NCBI GenBank assembly: GCA_943704525.1
Contig: CALSCQ010000342.1
Span: forward strand, 1 to 52,259
Reading direction: 5' to 3'
Source of the DNA: Pigoraptor vietnamica
Taxonomy: Eukaryota; Opisthokonta; Filasterea
Length of the DNA: 52,259 bases
Shown: positions 30,029-42,000 of the stretch, one piece after another
Layout: each line of letters opens with the position of its first letter
How positions within the stretch are numbered: the first letter of the stretch is position 1
Notes under the pieces: generated by a model
Databases searched by the model: none
What the model saw: the letters and a program-made list of their open reading frames with translations, nothing else
Told to the model about the DNA's origin: nothing
Position numbers and translations under genes: made by a program

Positions 30029-31621
30029 TCACCAAAGCGACCACCCCCGCCGCAGCGGCTTCTCTTCGGCGGCGCCCTTCGCACCAGGGGGGAGTGGATT
30101 GTCCACACCGACCGCCTGCGCAACCGACACAAAGCCGTCGCGCTTGAGGAGCGCCGCGAGCTCGTCCTTGGTCTCTCGGAGGAGGCGTGGGCCCTGACGA
30201 GTGGAAATTGGGGGAAGAAGTGGGTATCGCGCACACAATTTGACGGAGACTAACAGACGACCCAATGTGAACGAGCATGTCGCGACAAACGAAAAGAGAG
30301 AGAGCGCACCTGCAGTGAAAACGCCGTGTAGAACTGAACGAGGCTCGCGCCGAGGCGAATCTTGCGGTACGCGTCCTCTCCGCTCTCCACGCCGCCCACA
30401 CCAATAATCGGAATGCGACCGGCCGTGAGCCGATACATTTCAGCGAGGGCACTGTCCGCGAGCGGGCGAAGCGGGCGCCCACTTAGCCCACCCGTCTCTC
30501 CCTTGTGCACGCTCTTCAGGTGCTCCGGGCGCGCAATCGTCGTGTTCGACACGATAAGGCCGTCCACGCCGCACGACAGCGCCACAGCGGCCACGTCCTT
30601 CATATCCTCTTGGTTGAGGTCGGGCGCTATCTTAACGAGCAGCGGCGGAGGGCGACGATTCGACTGCTCGACAATCGTCGCGCGCGCTTCCTGCACGCGG
30701 CGCAGGATCGCCGTGAGCTCCTCGCGGCCCTGGAGCACGCGCAGGCCCGGCGTGTTGGGCGACGAGACGTTGACGACAATGTAGTCGGCGTGGCCACCGA
30801 GTTCGAGGACGCCCGCCGCGTAATCTGCAGCAGCATCAGTGCTCGTCTTATTTTTGCCGAGGTTGATCCCAAGCACCGTATCCGCGCGCGCGTTGGCGTC
30901 CGCAGCACGCTGTACGAGACGCTCCTTGACAAGCGCGTGGCCGTCGCTGTTGAAGCCGTAGCGGTTAATCACGGCGCCGTCGTCGAGGAGGCGAAAGACG
31001 CGCGGGCGTGCGTTGCCTGGCTGCGGCTGCGCCGATATATCGAAAACAGGCGTAAGAGCATGCGCCACGCGTCAGTGCGGCGATGATATCTGCGACAATT
31101 TCAGCGCACCTGCGGGGTCACACTGCCGATTTCGACAAATCCAAAGCCCATGGCGCCCATTGCGTCGATGGCCTCGGCGTGCTTGTCAAAACCCGCCGCC
31201 AAACCGACGGGATTGCGGAAGGGCAGTCCCCACACAGTCGTCCGCTGCACGCACCGTAAATTAACAAACACATGGCGCTCGTTGAAAAATGACGGCCGGA
31301 ACACTACATGAGCACGCACACGCAAGTCATGGGAGTCTCCAAGTGAATGGTGTAACACGCTCGAAATCATTTCCCTGGCGCGTTACAGAAACACGCAACA
31401 CGCACCAGGACAGGGTCATCCTCCTGCTTGTCCCTCGGCGACAGTCCCCACGACGCCAGGACGATGGCGAGTCGGTGCGAGCGCTCGGGGTCGAGCAGGC
31501 GCAGGGCGGGCATCACGACGTGAGGATACAGCTTGGTGCGCGTGTCCGACAGTGAAAACAGAGTCATCGCAATCGCACCGGCGCCGACATACGACGCCAC
31601 GCGCCGCCCCGTGAACGCCAT
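30029..31621 (-). CDS. DHODH: Dihydroorotate dehydrogenase, mitochondrial class 2
   Basis: This enzyme catalyses the fourth step of pyrimidine synthesis, oxidising dihydroorotate with FMN and passing electrons to ubiquinone. Four exons, 31621-31406, 31244-31110, 31026-30310 and 30193-30029, join in phase to give 410 residues. The N-terminus has an Arg pair, then a hydrophobic segment (about residues 10-25) typical of the inner-membrane anchor. Class 2 signatures follow: [69 protein letters not shown] and [12 protein letters not shown] with the catalytic Ser, [28 protein letters not shown] and [15 protein letters not shown]. Nothing is missing. The gene is divergent from the next gene, which is also probably mitochondrial. 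Confidence 0.96.
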
Positions 31622-32115
31622 GTTGCAAACGGCGCACCCGCGCACCAAACTCGCTCAGCTCTGAAAGCCTTTCTGCGATTTTGCGACTCGGTTTCTTTGA
31701 GCAGCAAGGGTGCTGACCAGTGAGCGCACGTGATTTGCTGTAACATACCGAGAGCTCGGAAACTTTCGGGGCTGCATGTGGGCACTGACAGCGAGGACCA
31801 CTTGGCTGGTGTGGACGCACACCCTCTGACACTTTTCACGTTTCAACGGTGTAGACAGCCGCGACAATGGAAGGGTGCGGCGCGTGTGCTCTGCTTTCTC
31901 GCAGTTGCGCTCTCCGGCGTTCGAGTGGTTACATCCGCCGTTGGGAGTTCGGGGGAGCGCGTTACGGCACTCACCGCGGTTGCTGGGGCTGGAAACGTGT
32001 CCACCAAGCGCTTATTTTCGCACTACGTGAGAGCGCGCCGTTTTGTCGGCTGCGCGCGCCACCCGGGCACGATGAGGTGCCGGTATGTGACGCAGCGATG
32101 AGTTGAACTTTGGCG
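31622..32115. promoter_or_regulatory. Divergent DHODH / mitochondrial repeat protein promoter
   Basis: This 494-bp spacer lies between two divergent starts. It contains one CACGTGA at about 31727-31733. No TATA box, CRE or long repeat is seen. Confidence 0.35.
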
Positions 32116-35100
32116 ATGACCTCGCTTGTGCGGCACTGCGTGCGGGCGCGGCGCCCACCCGCCATCCACGCGGGTGCGGTGGGGCGCTGCACGCGTGCGC
32201 TGCCGCGGAGTCCGCCACTGGCATGCGCAGGCCATGTGCGCGCGCCGTCGTGGTCCCCCACAAGTCCGTGGTTGTCCGTATGGGACCGGGGCGGCCCGCC
32301 GCTGTCCATCACGCTGCGACGCATGCACACGCTTTCGGGCGGCGTCGACGCGGGGACGGCGCAGGTGGCGGACGACGACGGCAGTGTAACGGACGTCGCA
32401 GAGGCCACTTCTTCGTCTTCTAGAAAGCACTCTGGGCCACGAAGTGCTAGGAGGGCCGCGAGACAGTCGGTGGATTCGTTACTCCGAAGTGGCGCGGTGG
32501 AGGACACGGAGGCGGGGACGGCTGAACATGGGGCGGTCGGCGCGACCCATGACGTTGTAGATGTGCCGCGCGTCGCACGAGCCGGCGCGCGTTCGTCGGC
32601 CGCAGAGACGCGCAACCCGTTTTCCAAGTTTTTCGACATCGAAGTGTTTGAGCATCCAGACGATTCGTTGCCCGCTCTTGCGGAGTATTCCGAAATGGCG
32701 ACTTCTTTGGGGTACGGCGACGCAGAGGCGCTCACATACGTCCTCGCAATGCTGGAGCGGCGGCTGGGCGAACTCACGAAGATTCGCACGCGCCGCGACA
32801 AGCACTTCTGGCTGATGGGGTGGACGCCGGAGACATTCGACGAGGCTCGCGCGGCGGTGGCCGTTATGCAGCGTCTCAGAACGGAGCGCACGGTGTACCG
32901 CGCCGTTCGCGACGCCGTGAACGTGCACGTGCGGAGGCGCGGCGAGGTGACCGAAGAGATGGTGGGCGCGTACGCGTGGCTCATGGAATTTTTCGGGGAC
33001 GGCGTGAGCGCGGGGGACCTCGCCTTCGAATTCATCGGGCGGTCGTCGCGGTTTGAGATGCGCGCCGTTGTTAATCGCGTGATGCGTGCGCTGGAGGCGA
33101 ACGCGGACGGCTACCCACTGGCGACCATGCGCGCTTTCTTTGAGGACGCGGCGGCGCATCCCGACCCGAGCATGGTTGCGGCGTGCATCGGTTCGTACAT
33201 GACGGCGCTCTGCCGCACGCGCGACTACGAGGGCTGCCTGAACGTGTACCGTTACGCGAAGGAGAGGAAGGTGCGGCTACCCGGGCGGGCCATACAGGTG
33301 GCAATTCGCGCGTCGTATTGGTCTGGCCGCCCCGAGTTTGTTGACGCGCTTGCCGACGCGGCGATGTTGTCGGACCGGCCGTTTTGGCGGAGATACCATC
33401 AGAAGCTGAACATGAGCACGTATGCGCACAGCCGCGTGAGCGTCGAACATCTTGTGAACATCCTCTACGCGATGGAAGAGACTGCAAGGAGAGACTCTAT
33501 TCTATGGCACAATGGAAATCTCGTCGCCGTGGCGCAGGATGGGCATTATTTTGCGCACGTGGCGAACCTCGTGCTCCGTGCGGCGCCCGCGTGTCGTTCG
33601 GACGCGGACAGGGAGGCGATCCTGACCGTCCTGCGCGACTTTGGCATCCCGCCCCCGGCGATCCTGTGGCACGAGTTGCTGAACGCCGCCGTGCGGGAGC
33701 ATTGGGAGGACTGCAAGGTGGAGCTGCCTTCCGATCTCTTCGCCTCGCTCGTCCCGGTCGTGGACGTGGTGGGTCGGAACGATGTGGACGTGGTGGGTCG
33801 GAACGATGTCGACGCCGGTGTGACCCGTGCGGGGCGTGGAAAGGCCGTGGCCGCCAAGCCGCCCAAGGCGGTGTGGGGCCCACGTACAGTGGCTCCGGTC
33901 GCCGAAGAACCGTTGGAAGCGACCCCGCCGCCCGTGCTATTCGAAGATCCGGAGCCGCCGATTGAGTGGGCGGACGGGATCGAGGATGCACGGGAAGGGC
34001 TGGAGAAGCGGGTCACGTCGCCGCTCGCGCGCGATCGCGTGCATGCGGCGTCTACGCATATCCTCTCGCTGCTGGCGGCGCGGGGACTGGAGCCCGATTT
34101 CGAGTTTGTGTTTCAGCTGTTCGCGTACGGCGTGCTGTCGCACAGCGGCCTCGTGGCGTTCGTGGGCGGCGTGGACGAGCCCCACCGCACCACGCTGCTC
34201 CTGCGCTTTTTCCACAGTCACGCGTTCGGCGGCAGCATTCAGAAGGTGAACCTCGTCGGGAGCTTGCTGGAGGCGTTCCCTGACTACGTTCCGCAGCAGG
34301 CGATTGTCGACCGCCTCCTGGCGATTGGGCAACATGACGTGGGGACGCAGCGGGCGGCCCTGCGCGTGCTCTATCTAATGGCGGTGAAGGGGGTGCCTCT
34401 CTCCCACCAAAACCTCGTCGATATGCTGAACCTCTGCAGGTCGCAGAAGACGGTCGTGGCCGCGCGGCTCGTCTACGGGAAGATCGCGGAGCACTTTAGG
34501 CACACCGCCGAGACGCTCGCTCTCGCCGTGCAGTGCAACTCGCTGGCTCGCATTCTCCGTCCCTTCGAAACGACGGCGCCGGAGAGGCTCGCCTTCGTCT
34601 CGGACATTGTGCTGGACCTCGTGCGGCTCGAAATCAGTCCGACGGCGCGGGTCTTCAACGCGCTTGTCGAATTTCTCGTAGTGAACCGCCGCGTGGACTG
34701 TGCTGTGCGCATGATCAACCGCGTCCGCGGCGTGAAGGACGAGGCGGTGTGGGCGAAGCGTGTGGAGGACGACACGTTTGCAGCGGTCGTCGACATTGCT
34801 TGCGCCCTCCCGCCACCCCCGGGCTTTCCCAACGCGGAGACGTTCGAGTCGATGGCGGTTGCGTGCGCGACTTCGGAGGACAGGGCGCGGCTGATGCAGC
34901 TGATGCAGGAGAACGGAGTGCTGCCGAGCGGTCGCCTGGCGTACCCTCTGCTCTGCGCGGGGCTGTACGAGTTTTTCGTGGACCCGAGCGCGCGTTTCGT
35001 CGACGGCGAGTGCGTGCGGAGGGCTGAGGAGCTCGCGGACGAGCTGGTCAACAAGCTGGGCATTCCCATCACGGAGGGCGACATCGAGCGCCTCGCGACG

Positions 35101-35712
35101 GGACGTGCCTCTAGTTCGCGCGCCCTCCCGCTCACGCTCCTCCCTATCGCCGACGTCGCGCGTGTACGACTGGGCAACCACACGCTCGGGAGGGTCATAT
35201 TTCTCCTTGCTCGCCGTGGTCACGAGACGGAGGCGCTTGCAACCTTCGAGGCCGTTGTCCGTAACAAGTTTGGCAACTACCACGGCGCCGCGTCGGTCAT
35301 TTTGGGCGGCTTCCGTGCGGCCGTCGCGTTTCGCGACCGCCACTTGAGGAAAGAGCTGCGCAAGCGTGTGCTGGACGCCGCCATGGCGACGAAGCCGAAC
35401 GTGCGAATTGTCCTTTCGATGTACGCGCAGGCCGCCGTGGAGGCAAAGGATCCCGACGCGATTGCGGAGGTCATCGAACTCATGAGGTCGCTCGGTATCG
35501 AGGTGCAGCGGGACGTGTACGAGGAGTACGTGTCGCCGGCCCCCTCTCGAGTGTGGAAATTTGACATTCAACTCCAGGAGCGCTTCCGAATGCACCGCGA
35601 GGGCCAGGGACTGCTCAGGCAGGCGCTGTTTGGCGTCGAGCCCGAACATTATGGCGACCCCAACCCGCCTGTCGACGCGTGGAGTGTCGCGAGGGACGAG
35701 GAGGACAATTAG
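32116..35712 (+). CDS. Large helical-repeat (PPR-like) protein, probably mitochondrial
   Basis: An uninterrupted reading frame of 1198 residues from ATG 32116; a TTG two codons upstream is not needed. The first 70 residues are rich in Arg, Ala, Ser and Pro and almost free of acidic residues, like a mitochondrial presequence. The body is strongly helical with segments in the style of pentatricopeptide repeats, for example YMTALCRTRDYEGCLNVYRY and ARVFNALVEFLVVNRRVDCA and VIFLLARRGHETEALATFEA. PPR proteins bind organellar RNA, so a role in mitochondrial RNA processing or translation is a fair guess. A 24-nt direct repeat near 33760-33808 codes VDVVGRND twice. The gene has no intron, unlike nearly all its neighbours. 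I cannot name an orthologue. Confidence 0.7.
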   Translation: MTSLVRHCVRARRPPAIHAGAVGRCTRALPRSPPLACAGHVRAPSWSPTSPWLSVWDRGGPPLSITLRRMHTLSGGVDAGTAQVADDDGSVTDVAEATSSSSRKHSGPRSARRAARQSVDSLLRSGAVEDTEAGTAEHGAVGATHDVVDVPRVARAGARSSAAETRNPFSKFFDIEVFEHPDDSLPALAEYSEMATSLGYGDAEALTYVLAMLERRLGELTKIRTRRDKHFWLMGWTPETFDEARAAVAVMQRLRTERTVYRAVRDAVNVHVRRRGEVTEEMVGAYAWLMEFFGDGVSAGDLAFEFIGRSSRFEMRAVVNRVMRALEANADGYPLATMRAFFEDAAAHPDPSMVAACIGSYMTALCRTRDYEGCLNVYRYAKERKVRLPGRAIQVAIRASYWSGRPEFVDALADAAMLSDRPFWRRYHQKLNMSTYAHSRVSVEHLVNILYAMEETARRDSILWHNGNLVAVAQDGHYFAHVANLVLRAAPACRSDADREAILTVLRDFGIPPPAILWHELLNAAVREHWEDCKVELPSDLFASLVPVVDVVGRNDVDVVGRNDVDAGVTRAGRGKAVAAKPPKAVWGPRTVAPVAEEPLEATPPPVLFEDPEPPIEWADGIEDAREGLEKRVTSPLARDRVHAASTHILSLLAARGLEPDFEFVFQLFAYGVLSHSGLVAFVGGVDEPHRTTLLLRFFHSHAFGGSIQKVNLVGSLLEAFPDYVPQQAIVDRLLAIGQHDVGTQRAALRVLYLMAVKGVPLSHQNLVDMLNLCRSQKTVVAARLVYGKIAEHFRHTAETLALAVQCNSLARILRPFETTAPERLAFVSDIVLDLVRLEISPTARVFNALVEFLVVNRRVDCAVRMINRVRGVKDEAVWAKRVEDDTFAAVVDIACALPPPPGFPNAETFESMAVACATSEDRARLMQLMQENGVLPSGRLAYPLLCAGLYEFFVDPSARFVDGECVRRAEELADELVNKLGIPITEGDIERLATGRASSSRALPLTLLPIADVARVRLGNHTLGRVIFLLARRGHETEALATFEAVVRNKFGNYHGAASVILGGFRAAVAFRDRHLRKELRKRVLDAAMATKPNVRIVLSMYAQAAVEAKDPDAIAEVIELMRSLGIEVQRDVYEEYVSPAPSRVWKFDIQLQERFRMHREGQGLLRQALFGVEPEHYGDPNPPVDAWSVARDEEDN

Positions 35713-36043
35713 ACTTTGCGGGTTGCGTGTTTTGTGGTTTTTTTTGTTTTTGTTTTTGTGAAGGGTCTATGTAATTAGCTTGCGCGTGCGTGCTTTTGCG
35801 TTGCGTTGCGCGTCGTGCGTGCGTTTGCGTTGCGTGTCCTTGTGAGGGATGAAGTGGGCCCTCTGGATGTAAACAACGGTCCCGCGCCAACTGGCTTGGA
35901 CGGGTCCATGTCTTGACGTGTGCCCAATCTTGCATGAGTACGTACAATTGTTAACTTCATTCCTTTTTTCTTTTTGGTTTGCCCTAAATGCCACTACGGC
36001 ACTTCGTATAGCGTATCGCCGATTAGCGAGGCGCGCCAGCGTG
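35713..36043. other. Convergent spacer, nothing recognised
   Basis: This 331-bp spacer lies between the repeat-protein stop and the fusion gene stop. It contains a GTTTTTT-rich stretch (about 35738-35760) and TGCGTGCGTT repeats (35785-35840), but no gene. Confidence 0.6.
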
Positions 36044-39000
36044 CTACCACTCGAGCGACTCTCGCGGCGACGGCACTTCGGCGTCTGCGAAGGCGGCGAT
36101 TTCGGCCACGTGGTCCTTGAAGTTGGAGCGCCCGACAAACACCGTCCCCATTTTGCCGCCATGAGGACCGACGATGAACGTGCGCGCCTTCGGAATGCCG
36201 CACTCGCCATACGCCTGCACGCAACGACACAGATATGAGAAGCGCGTGCACAGGGGGCAATTTCATGCTGTCGCACCCACACAGCTGCTTTCCGCACGCA
36301 CGCACATACATTCACGCGCACACAAAAATTCAATCTCAAAGCGCTGAACGAAATTAAGTACGCACCTTGATGTCCGTAAGCGTGTTGCCGTACGCCGCAA
36401 ACACGTTGATCCCAATGTCCTGCAGGCCGCGTATGTAGTCCCTCTTAAACACGCCGACCGACGGGTATAGGGGAAGCGTGGGCACGTGCGTGCGCGTGTG
36501 GTGGATGGCCCCCGGGGGAAAACCGTGGCGCACCAGCCACATGCGCGTGAGATTGTAGAAGGAGCCCGCGCGGCCACTGAGGTAGAGCGGCAGGTAGCCC
36601 TTCGATGCCCACATGCGCACAAGAGAAACGGCGCCCTGGAACGATGCGATTGTTTCGTCAGCCAGACACAAAATAGTGAGGGGTTGTGAGGGGCAAATGT
36701 GCGCACACGCGCGCGCGTATGCTTAGTGTATGCCTGTGCAATATGCGTGGTGTGCATGTGTAGCAGCGCACCTTTCGGAGCTTGACGTCGTGGCTGACGT
36801 TGATCGAATCCTTGACGGCCTGCTGGACGACCTCCTCATCGCCCACCGTCAGCGTGCCGTCAATGTCATACACGATCACTCCAGCGCCTGCGAGACGCGC
36901 GCACGTGTGAGCAATTGAAGGAACCGAGATAATGAATAGCAGCAAAAAAACAAAACAAAGAGCACGCACGCACCCTACAACATAGGGTAGCCGGCAAGCC
37001 CCACCTTTTCTCAAGAGGAAGACGGACCCAGCCGCAAACGAGTGGTCATGAAGCGCGACCATTCGCACGCGCACGTGACCAGGACTGGACGTCAGAGCAT
37101 CCGGCAGCGAGACGACGACACGCCTGCGCGCGCCATGAGAATAAGAACGCGAGTGTGACAGTGGTAATCAACGAGCGAATGCAAGCGGACACAGCGTCAC
37201 GACGACGTATCGGAGAAGGGTGGGGATGGAATGCATGTAAGGAGCAAGTTGCCAACGAGATGAAGCGTCGCGACTCACCCGCTCGCGTTTGTTCTGCTCA
37301 CGCCCACGGACGACCATGGCTGCGGCGCCTGCGTCGCTGGCTGCACGAACACTTCGACGTTTTCCGTCGCCATCGCAGTCGTGAAGTACTCAAACAGGCC
37401 CTCCACGTACACACTCTTGTGGCAGTCCTGCGCACAGCAGCAGAGGAAGAAGTGTGAAACGCGTTGGTTGAAATACAAAATTGAATAAAATGGAAGATGA
37501 TCACGCCGGGGATCGAACCCACGTCCTCTATGGCGGGCGCAGTCGAGCACAGCGATCCGTCATCGTTGATGACGACGAGGTTGTGGAAGGCGCAGCACGA
37601 GTGGTTGGCCTGGGAGAGTGACGTCATCACGCCCTTGAATCCTCCGAGGGGGGCGCCGGGCGGTACGAAGGGTTCGGGACCAAGCGACAGCCCGCGGTCG
37701 ACGGTGCCGTTCAGAAACCTGCGCGTAAGTGAGCAATGTCGGATCAGCATAGATCACAGACGTGCCCATCGACTTCGCTAGCGGAGGGAACAAGCGGTCG
37801 CGTCACGTGAGCGCTGTGGTCGAGAGGAGAGAGGCATGTGGAAGAAAAGGACGGTGGTAGCTGCTCACCGGTACTCGAGCACGAGGCGGAGGCTTCCCGT
37901 CAACCGAACGCCGACGCTCTTGTCGCGCCACGGGATGAGCGGCACCCACTGCGCGCGATGGAGGCACAGGGTTGAGAATCGGCCAACACACACACTTAAC
38001 CGATGAGGCAATATCATCAGAACACATGCGCGCAGTAAACAATAACAGCGCGACTGCTTCGTCGTCGTCAAATGTCCTACCTTGTCCGTGCGCACGCCCG
38101 CTTCAATGGCCGACACGGGGAGGCGCATTCGCCCAAGAAAGTCCTTCTCGGGGTCGAAATTAGCGAGCCTGCAAGGGCGCGTCGCAGCCGTAAGTCAGTT
38201 GCGCGGAATGGGGACGAACGGCGTGTGTGTGTGTGTGTGTGTACAGGTGTGCGCACACGCGCGCAACCACCCACTTGATCCTGCGGTCGAGGACGGTGAT
38301 GGAGATCATGGCGTTGCTGCGCGTGACAAAGAAGTGGAACTCCTCGCCGAACACAGGGCTCCGCGTCTTCCGCACGACGCGCGACTTGAAGACTTCGTGA
38401 TCGCACTCGACGATGAGATAGGGGTCGCACGAGTCGTCCGTGTAGAGGTCACGGCCTTCGAGCACCGTCACGCGCAGGTGCCCGACGAACGAAGAGTTGT
38501 CAGTCGCAACAGAGGGACGGCGACTGTGCGTTAATAGTGTCAGTATGAGAAATTGCACGCACTTGCACAGGCACATGCACGCACGCACGCACACACGCAC
38601 ACACAGACAGACACATACACGTATACATACACATATATACACCACAACGCCCATCGCACAACACCCACGGCAACACGTCCACAAACGACGAATCGAACGT
38701 CGACATCTGCAAGAGCGATCCCCGCGAAGACCCGCGCGTCACAGGCGTGTCCGGCAACGACCCAGAACTCGCCGCCGACGCCACAGCGCCCGACGCGGCT
38801 GTCATGTGATCGGCCGCCGATTTCGTAGTCATCTCGATGTAGTTGTGCACGGCGACACGCACGGCCGGCGACGTGGCCATCTCCCTCTTAAGCCACGCGC
38901 GCGCCCCCTCAATTGGCATCGCATTAATCTCGCCTGCTATCATCGCAAGCGCAGAGTCCACCGCAGTCGCCGTGATGCTGCCTTGCCGCGCCAGAAGCGA

Positions 39001-42000
39001 GCCAACGCGCGACGGCCTCTTGAACGACTCGGTCCGTTCGGGCACCGGGGAGAGCCCGGGAGACATTCGCGCGATAGCGCCCTCCGTGCCTCGCCGCGGC
39101 GGAATGCCGACGCTCGCGTCCGCGACAGCGTTGGCGAACGCCGCGTCCTGCTCGAGCGAGCCGACGTCGCTAGCGAGGCTCGCGATGGACTTTACGCTGG
39201 CCATGGATTGCGAGGCGCTGGGCGACGAGGACTCCGATATGTCGTCCACGGCGGTGGTGGCGCGCCCAGTGATGACGATGCGGCGCAACAGCGCGCGGAC
39301 TTCCTCGTCCGGAAGGAGATCGACCGCGGGGGAGTCGGCCGCGCTGGCGCTTCCAAGGTACGACATGGAGGACGTGATGCCAAAGCGATCGGAATCCTGC
39401 GGTAGGACGCGCGGTGTGAGGGCGGTCAGTGTTTGTGCGTGCGAGTGCAGGCACGTGCGTGAAAGTGCGTGCGAGTGCTTGCAAGCACATGCAGAGCTTG
39501 CATACAAGCCGTGCAAGTGCGTGCGAGTGCGCATGCGGAGCGACTGCCACACGTTCGCTTGCCTGCGCCAGTTTGTACAGGACGTCTTGGTCGCGGAAGT
39601 GCTTTCGCTTTCCGCTCGTTGGGCGGAACACACCCATCTCCATGAGTAGTTGGCCCACCTGACGATTGCGCGCACGCGTGAGTAACGGCGCGTAACAGGT
39701 TCCGCTAAAATGGACACGTCCCCTCCCGCAAACGCCTATTTCTAAGCACGACGTGCAAAAAGCTGCCTACTGCGCGCGTGTGACATTACTAGAGCAAAAA
39801 AAAAGGTTCTCTCTCCACCCGCTCACCCGCCACGCCTTGATCCGGTCGTCGGTCTTCAGGTAGAACATCAGCCAGTCGATGGCTTCGGAACCGGAAAACA
39901 CGCGCTCGCGGGCGCCGAGGCCGAGCACCTTTCGCTCCCGCATAGGCAAGCCCTGCACAAAGTCCGACGCAACCTGTTCCGCGCGCTCGGGCTGCGGTTG
40001 CGACGATGATGGCTGCACGTCAAAAGTCATGCGGTACACAGCCGCGCAGCAATCGCGCAAAAATTGCACATTCCGACTGTGAATCAACACGATGCGTACG
40101 ACGACGCACCGTAATCTCGGCGGCTGCATAGTCGGCCTGAAAGCGGTCCTTCTTCGCAAGGCGGAGCATCTTGGAGCGCCCCGCGAGAGAAACGTCAATG
40201 CGCGCGGGCGGTTGCAGCCACGGCTCACCGTCCACCTGTGCGCAGCAAGCGAGCACGTGTGAGACGCACACGTACACACACATTCACCTCGTACAAATAG
40301 AAGGGAAATAAAAAAGAAATTGAGAGGGAAGGATAGCAGAGGCACAGATGGGCACCTGCATGGGGAGGTTTTCGTCGACGACCGTCACGACGATGCGGCG
40401 CCCCTGTGCGATCCGCCGCCCGCTGCCGAGATGGGCCTGAATACGACCAATGTGGGACACGCCCTTGAGGCCGACCACCTGCAAAAGCCAAAACAAACCG
40501 CGGTCAGAAGAGAAGATGACAGCACACTCACGACCACGAAGAGCGATGAATTGCACACAAACAAGGCATATGGAGTTGGCACATACACGGCCCGTAGAGA
40601 AGTTCCGCGCAAACGGAGACAACTGCACAGACAACGGCACAAACAAAGGCAACGCCCACCTCGAGCAGGCCGTCGCCGAAGTCCTGCTCCGCGAACTCGT
40701 CCTGCGACGCGGCAACGCACAGAAGTGATATCAGCACATGCTATTTCCACACGTATTATAAACCCGTGCAATCACACGTGAACGTGCACATGTACACTCC
40801 ACATCCACATCTTACGAACAGACGCACATCGATACGCGACGCGGACCTGCTTCTTCGGTCCCCACGGGTCCGAGCCCCCGGCATAGCTCGGAATGTTGAG
40901 GAGTATCACGGCCTCGACGTCCGCGCCAAAGTCAATTCGCTTGTCGTCGACCTCGATGGCGACGCGCTGGTGAAGCGGTTTGTCGCTGCTCACCATGGCC
41001 TTGGCCGCGAAGGTGACGTACCACAACTTGTTCATAACCTGGGCAGATTGAGCTTGTGAGTGGGTGTGTATATGCGCGTGCAGTGAATGGATAAATTGTT
41101 TAGAGAGAAAAAGGAAAACTATCGTGACTATGCCATCGTCGCCTTTTGCAAAGTAACAAAGAATAGTTTCCGGACGAACCTGGTGCTTGAAGCGTTGCGG
41201 GTTCGATTCCCGCGACCGATGGAAGGAGAGCGCGATTTTTGCATCGACGCCAAAGCTGAGATAGTTGATCATGGTGAGTCGCTGCGGCATCGCTTCGTGC
41301 TGCGTCGTGGCGTGCGTCGTCGTTTCCGACATGGCAACCGTCCAGCGGTCCAGGTTCACGACGTCCGCACAGCACATCGTATAGAGAAGCTCAAGCATGT
41401 TGTGGGCCGCCTGAACAAACGCAAAGCAGGTGAAAGAAGGAGGCGAAAATGTTAAAGATATCCGACCCACGCGGACGTAACGACGTGTGCTGCGTCCGGG
41501 CATGCAGCGACAACGACACGGCACGCGACAAATAGCAGGCCGGACTGGACGGGGATGAGCGCCCACCTTGAGGGCCGGCGCACTCGCGCCCCAACCCATT
41601 ACGCGCGAGAGGTCGTTGCCCGTGCCGAGGGGCATGATGGCCACCGGAGGCTGCGCGTTACCGGCGTAGTCGATCTTCTGTATTTCGCTCAGCACCCAGC
41701 CCACAGTGCCGTCGCCGCCGCACGCGAGCACAAAGTGGTGGGGAACGTCCTTGAACTGCGCAGAAAAATGAGACTCACATCCGTAACTGGCAAGAGAAAC
41801 GAGGCTCGCACCAAAGATGGACACGACCGGCACACATCTGCCGTACCTGGAGCAGCCCGGACCGCGGACCGCCCTGCGCGAGGTCCCATATCTGGCACGG
41901 GTGGAGGCATTGCTCCAGTACCGCAATCACACGCGCGCCCTCTTGCCCGCCGGACCGCCGATTCACAAAGACGACGACCGGCCGCGAGTCCTGCGGCGCC

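Noticed and set aside
34375-35649. Minus-strand frame of 424 codons
   Set aside because: Shadow of the intronless helical-repeat gene; it has no recognisable domain and the codon pattern favours the plus strand.
37500-37525. Second T-arm-like sequence (GGGTTCGATCCCCGG on the minus strand)
   Set aside because: The stem is only partly paired and no cloverleaf can be built; it spans an exon-intron boundary of the fusion gene.
41200-41222. Perfect tRNA T-arm look-alike GCGGGTTCGATTCCCGC on the plus strand
   Set aside because: No D-arm, A-box, anticodon stem or acceptor stem upstream, and the segment lies inside a conserved diacylglycerol kinase exon on the other strand (RESNPQRF).
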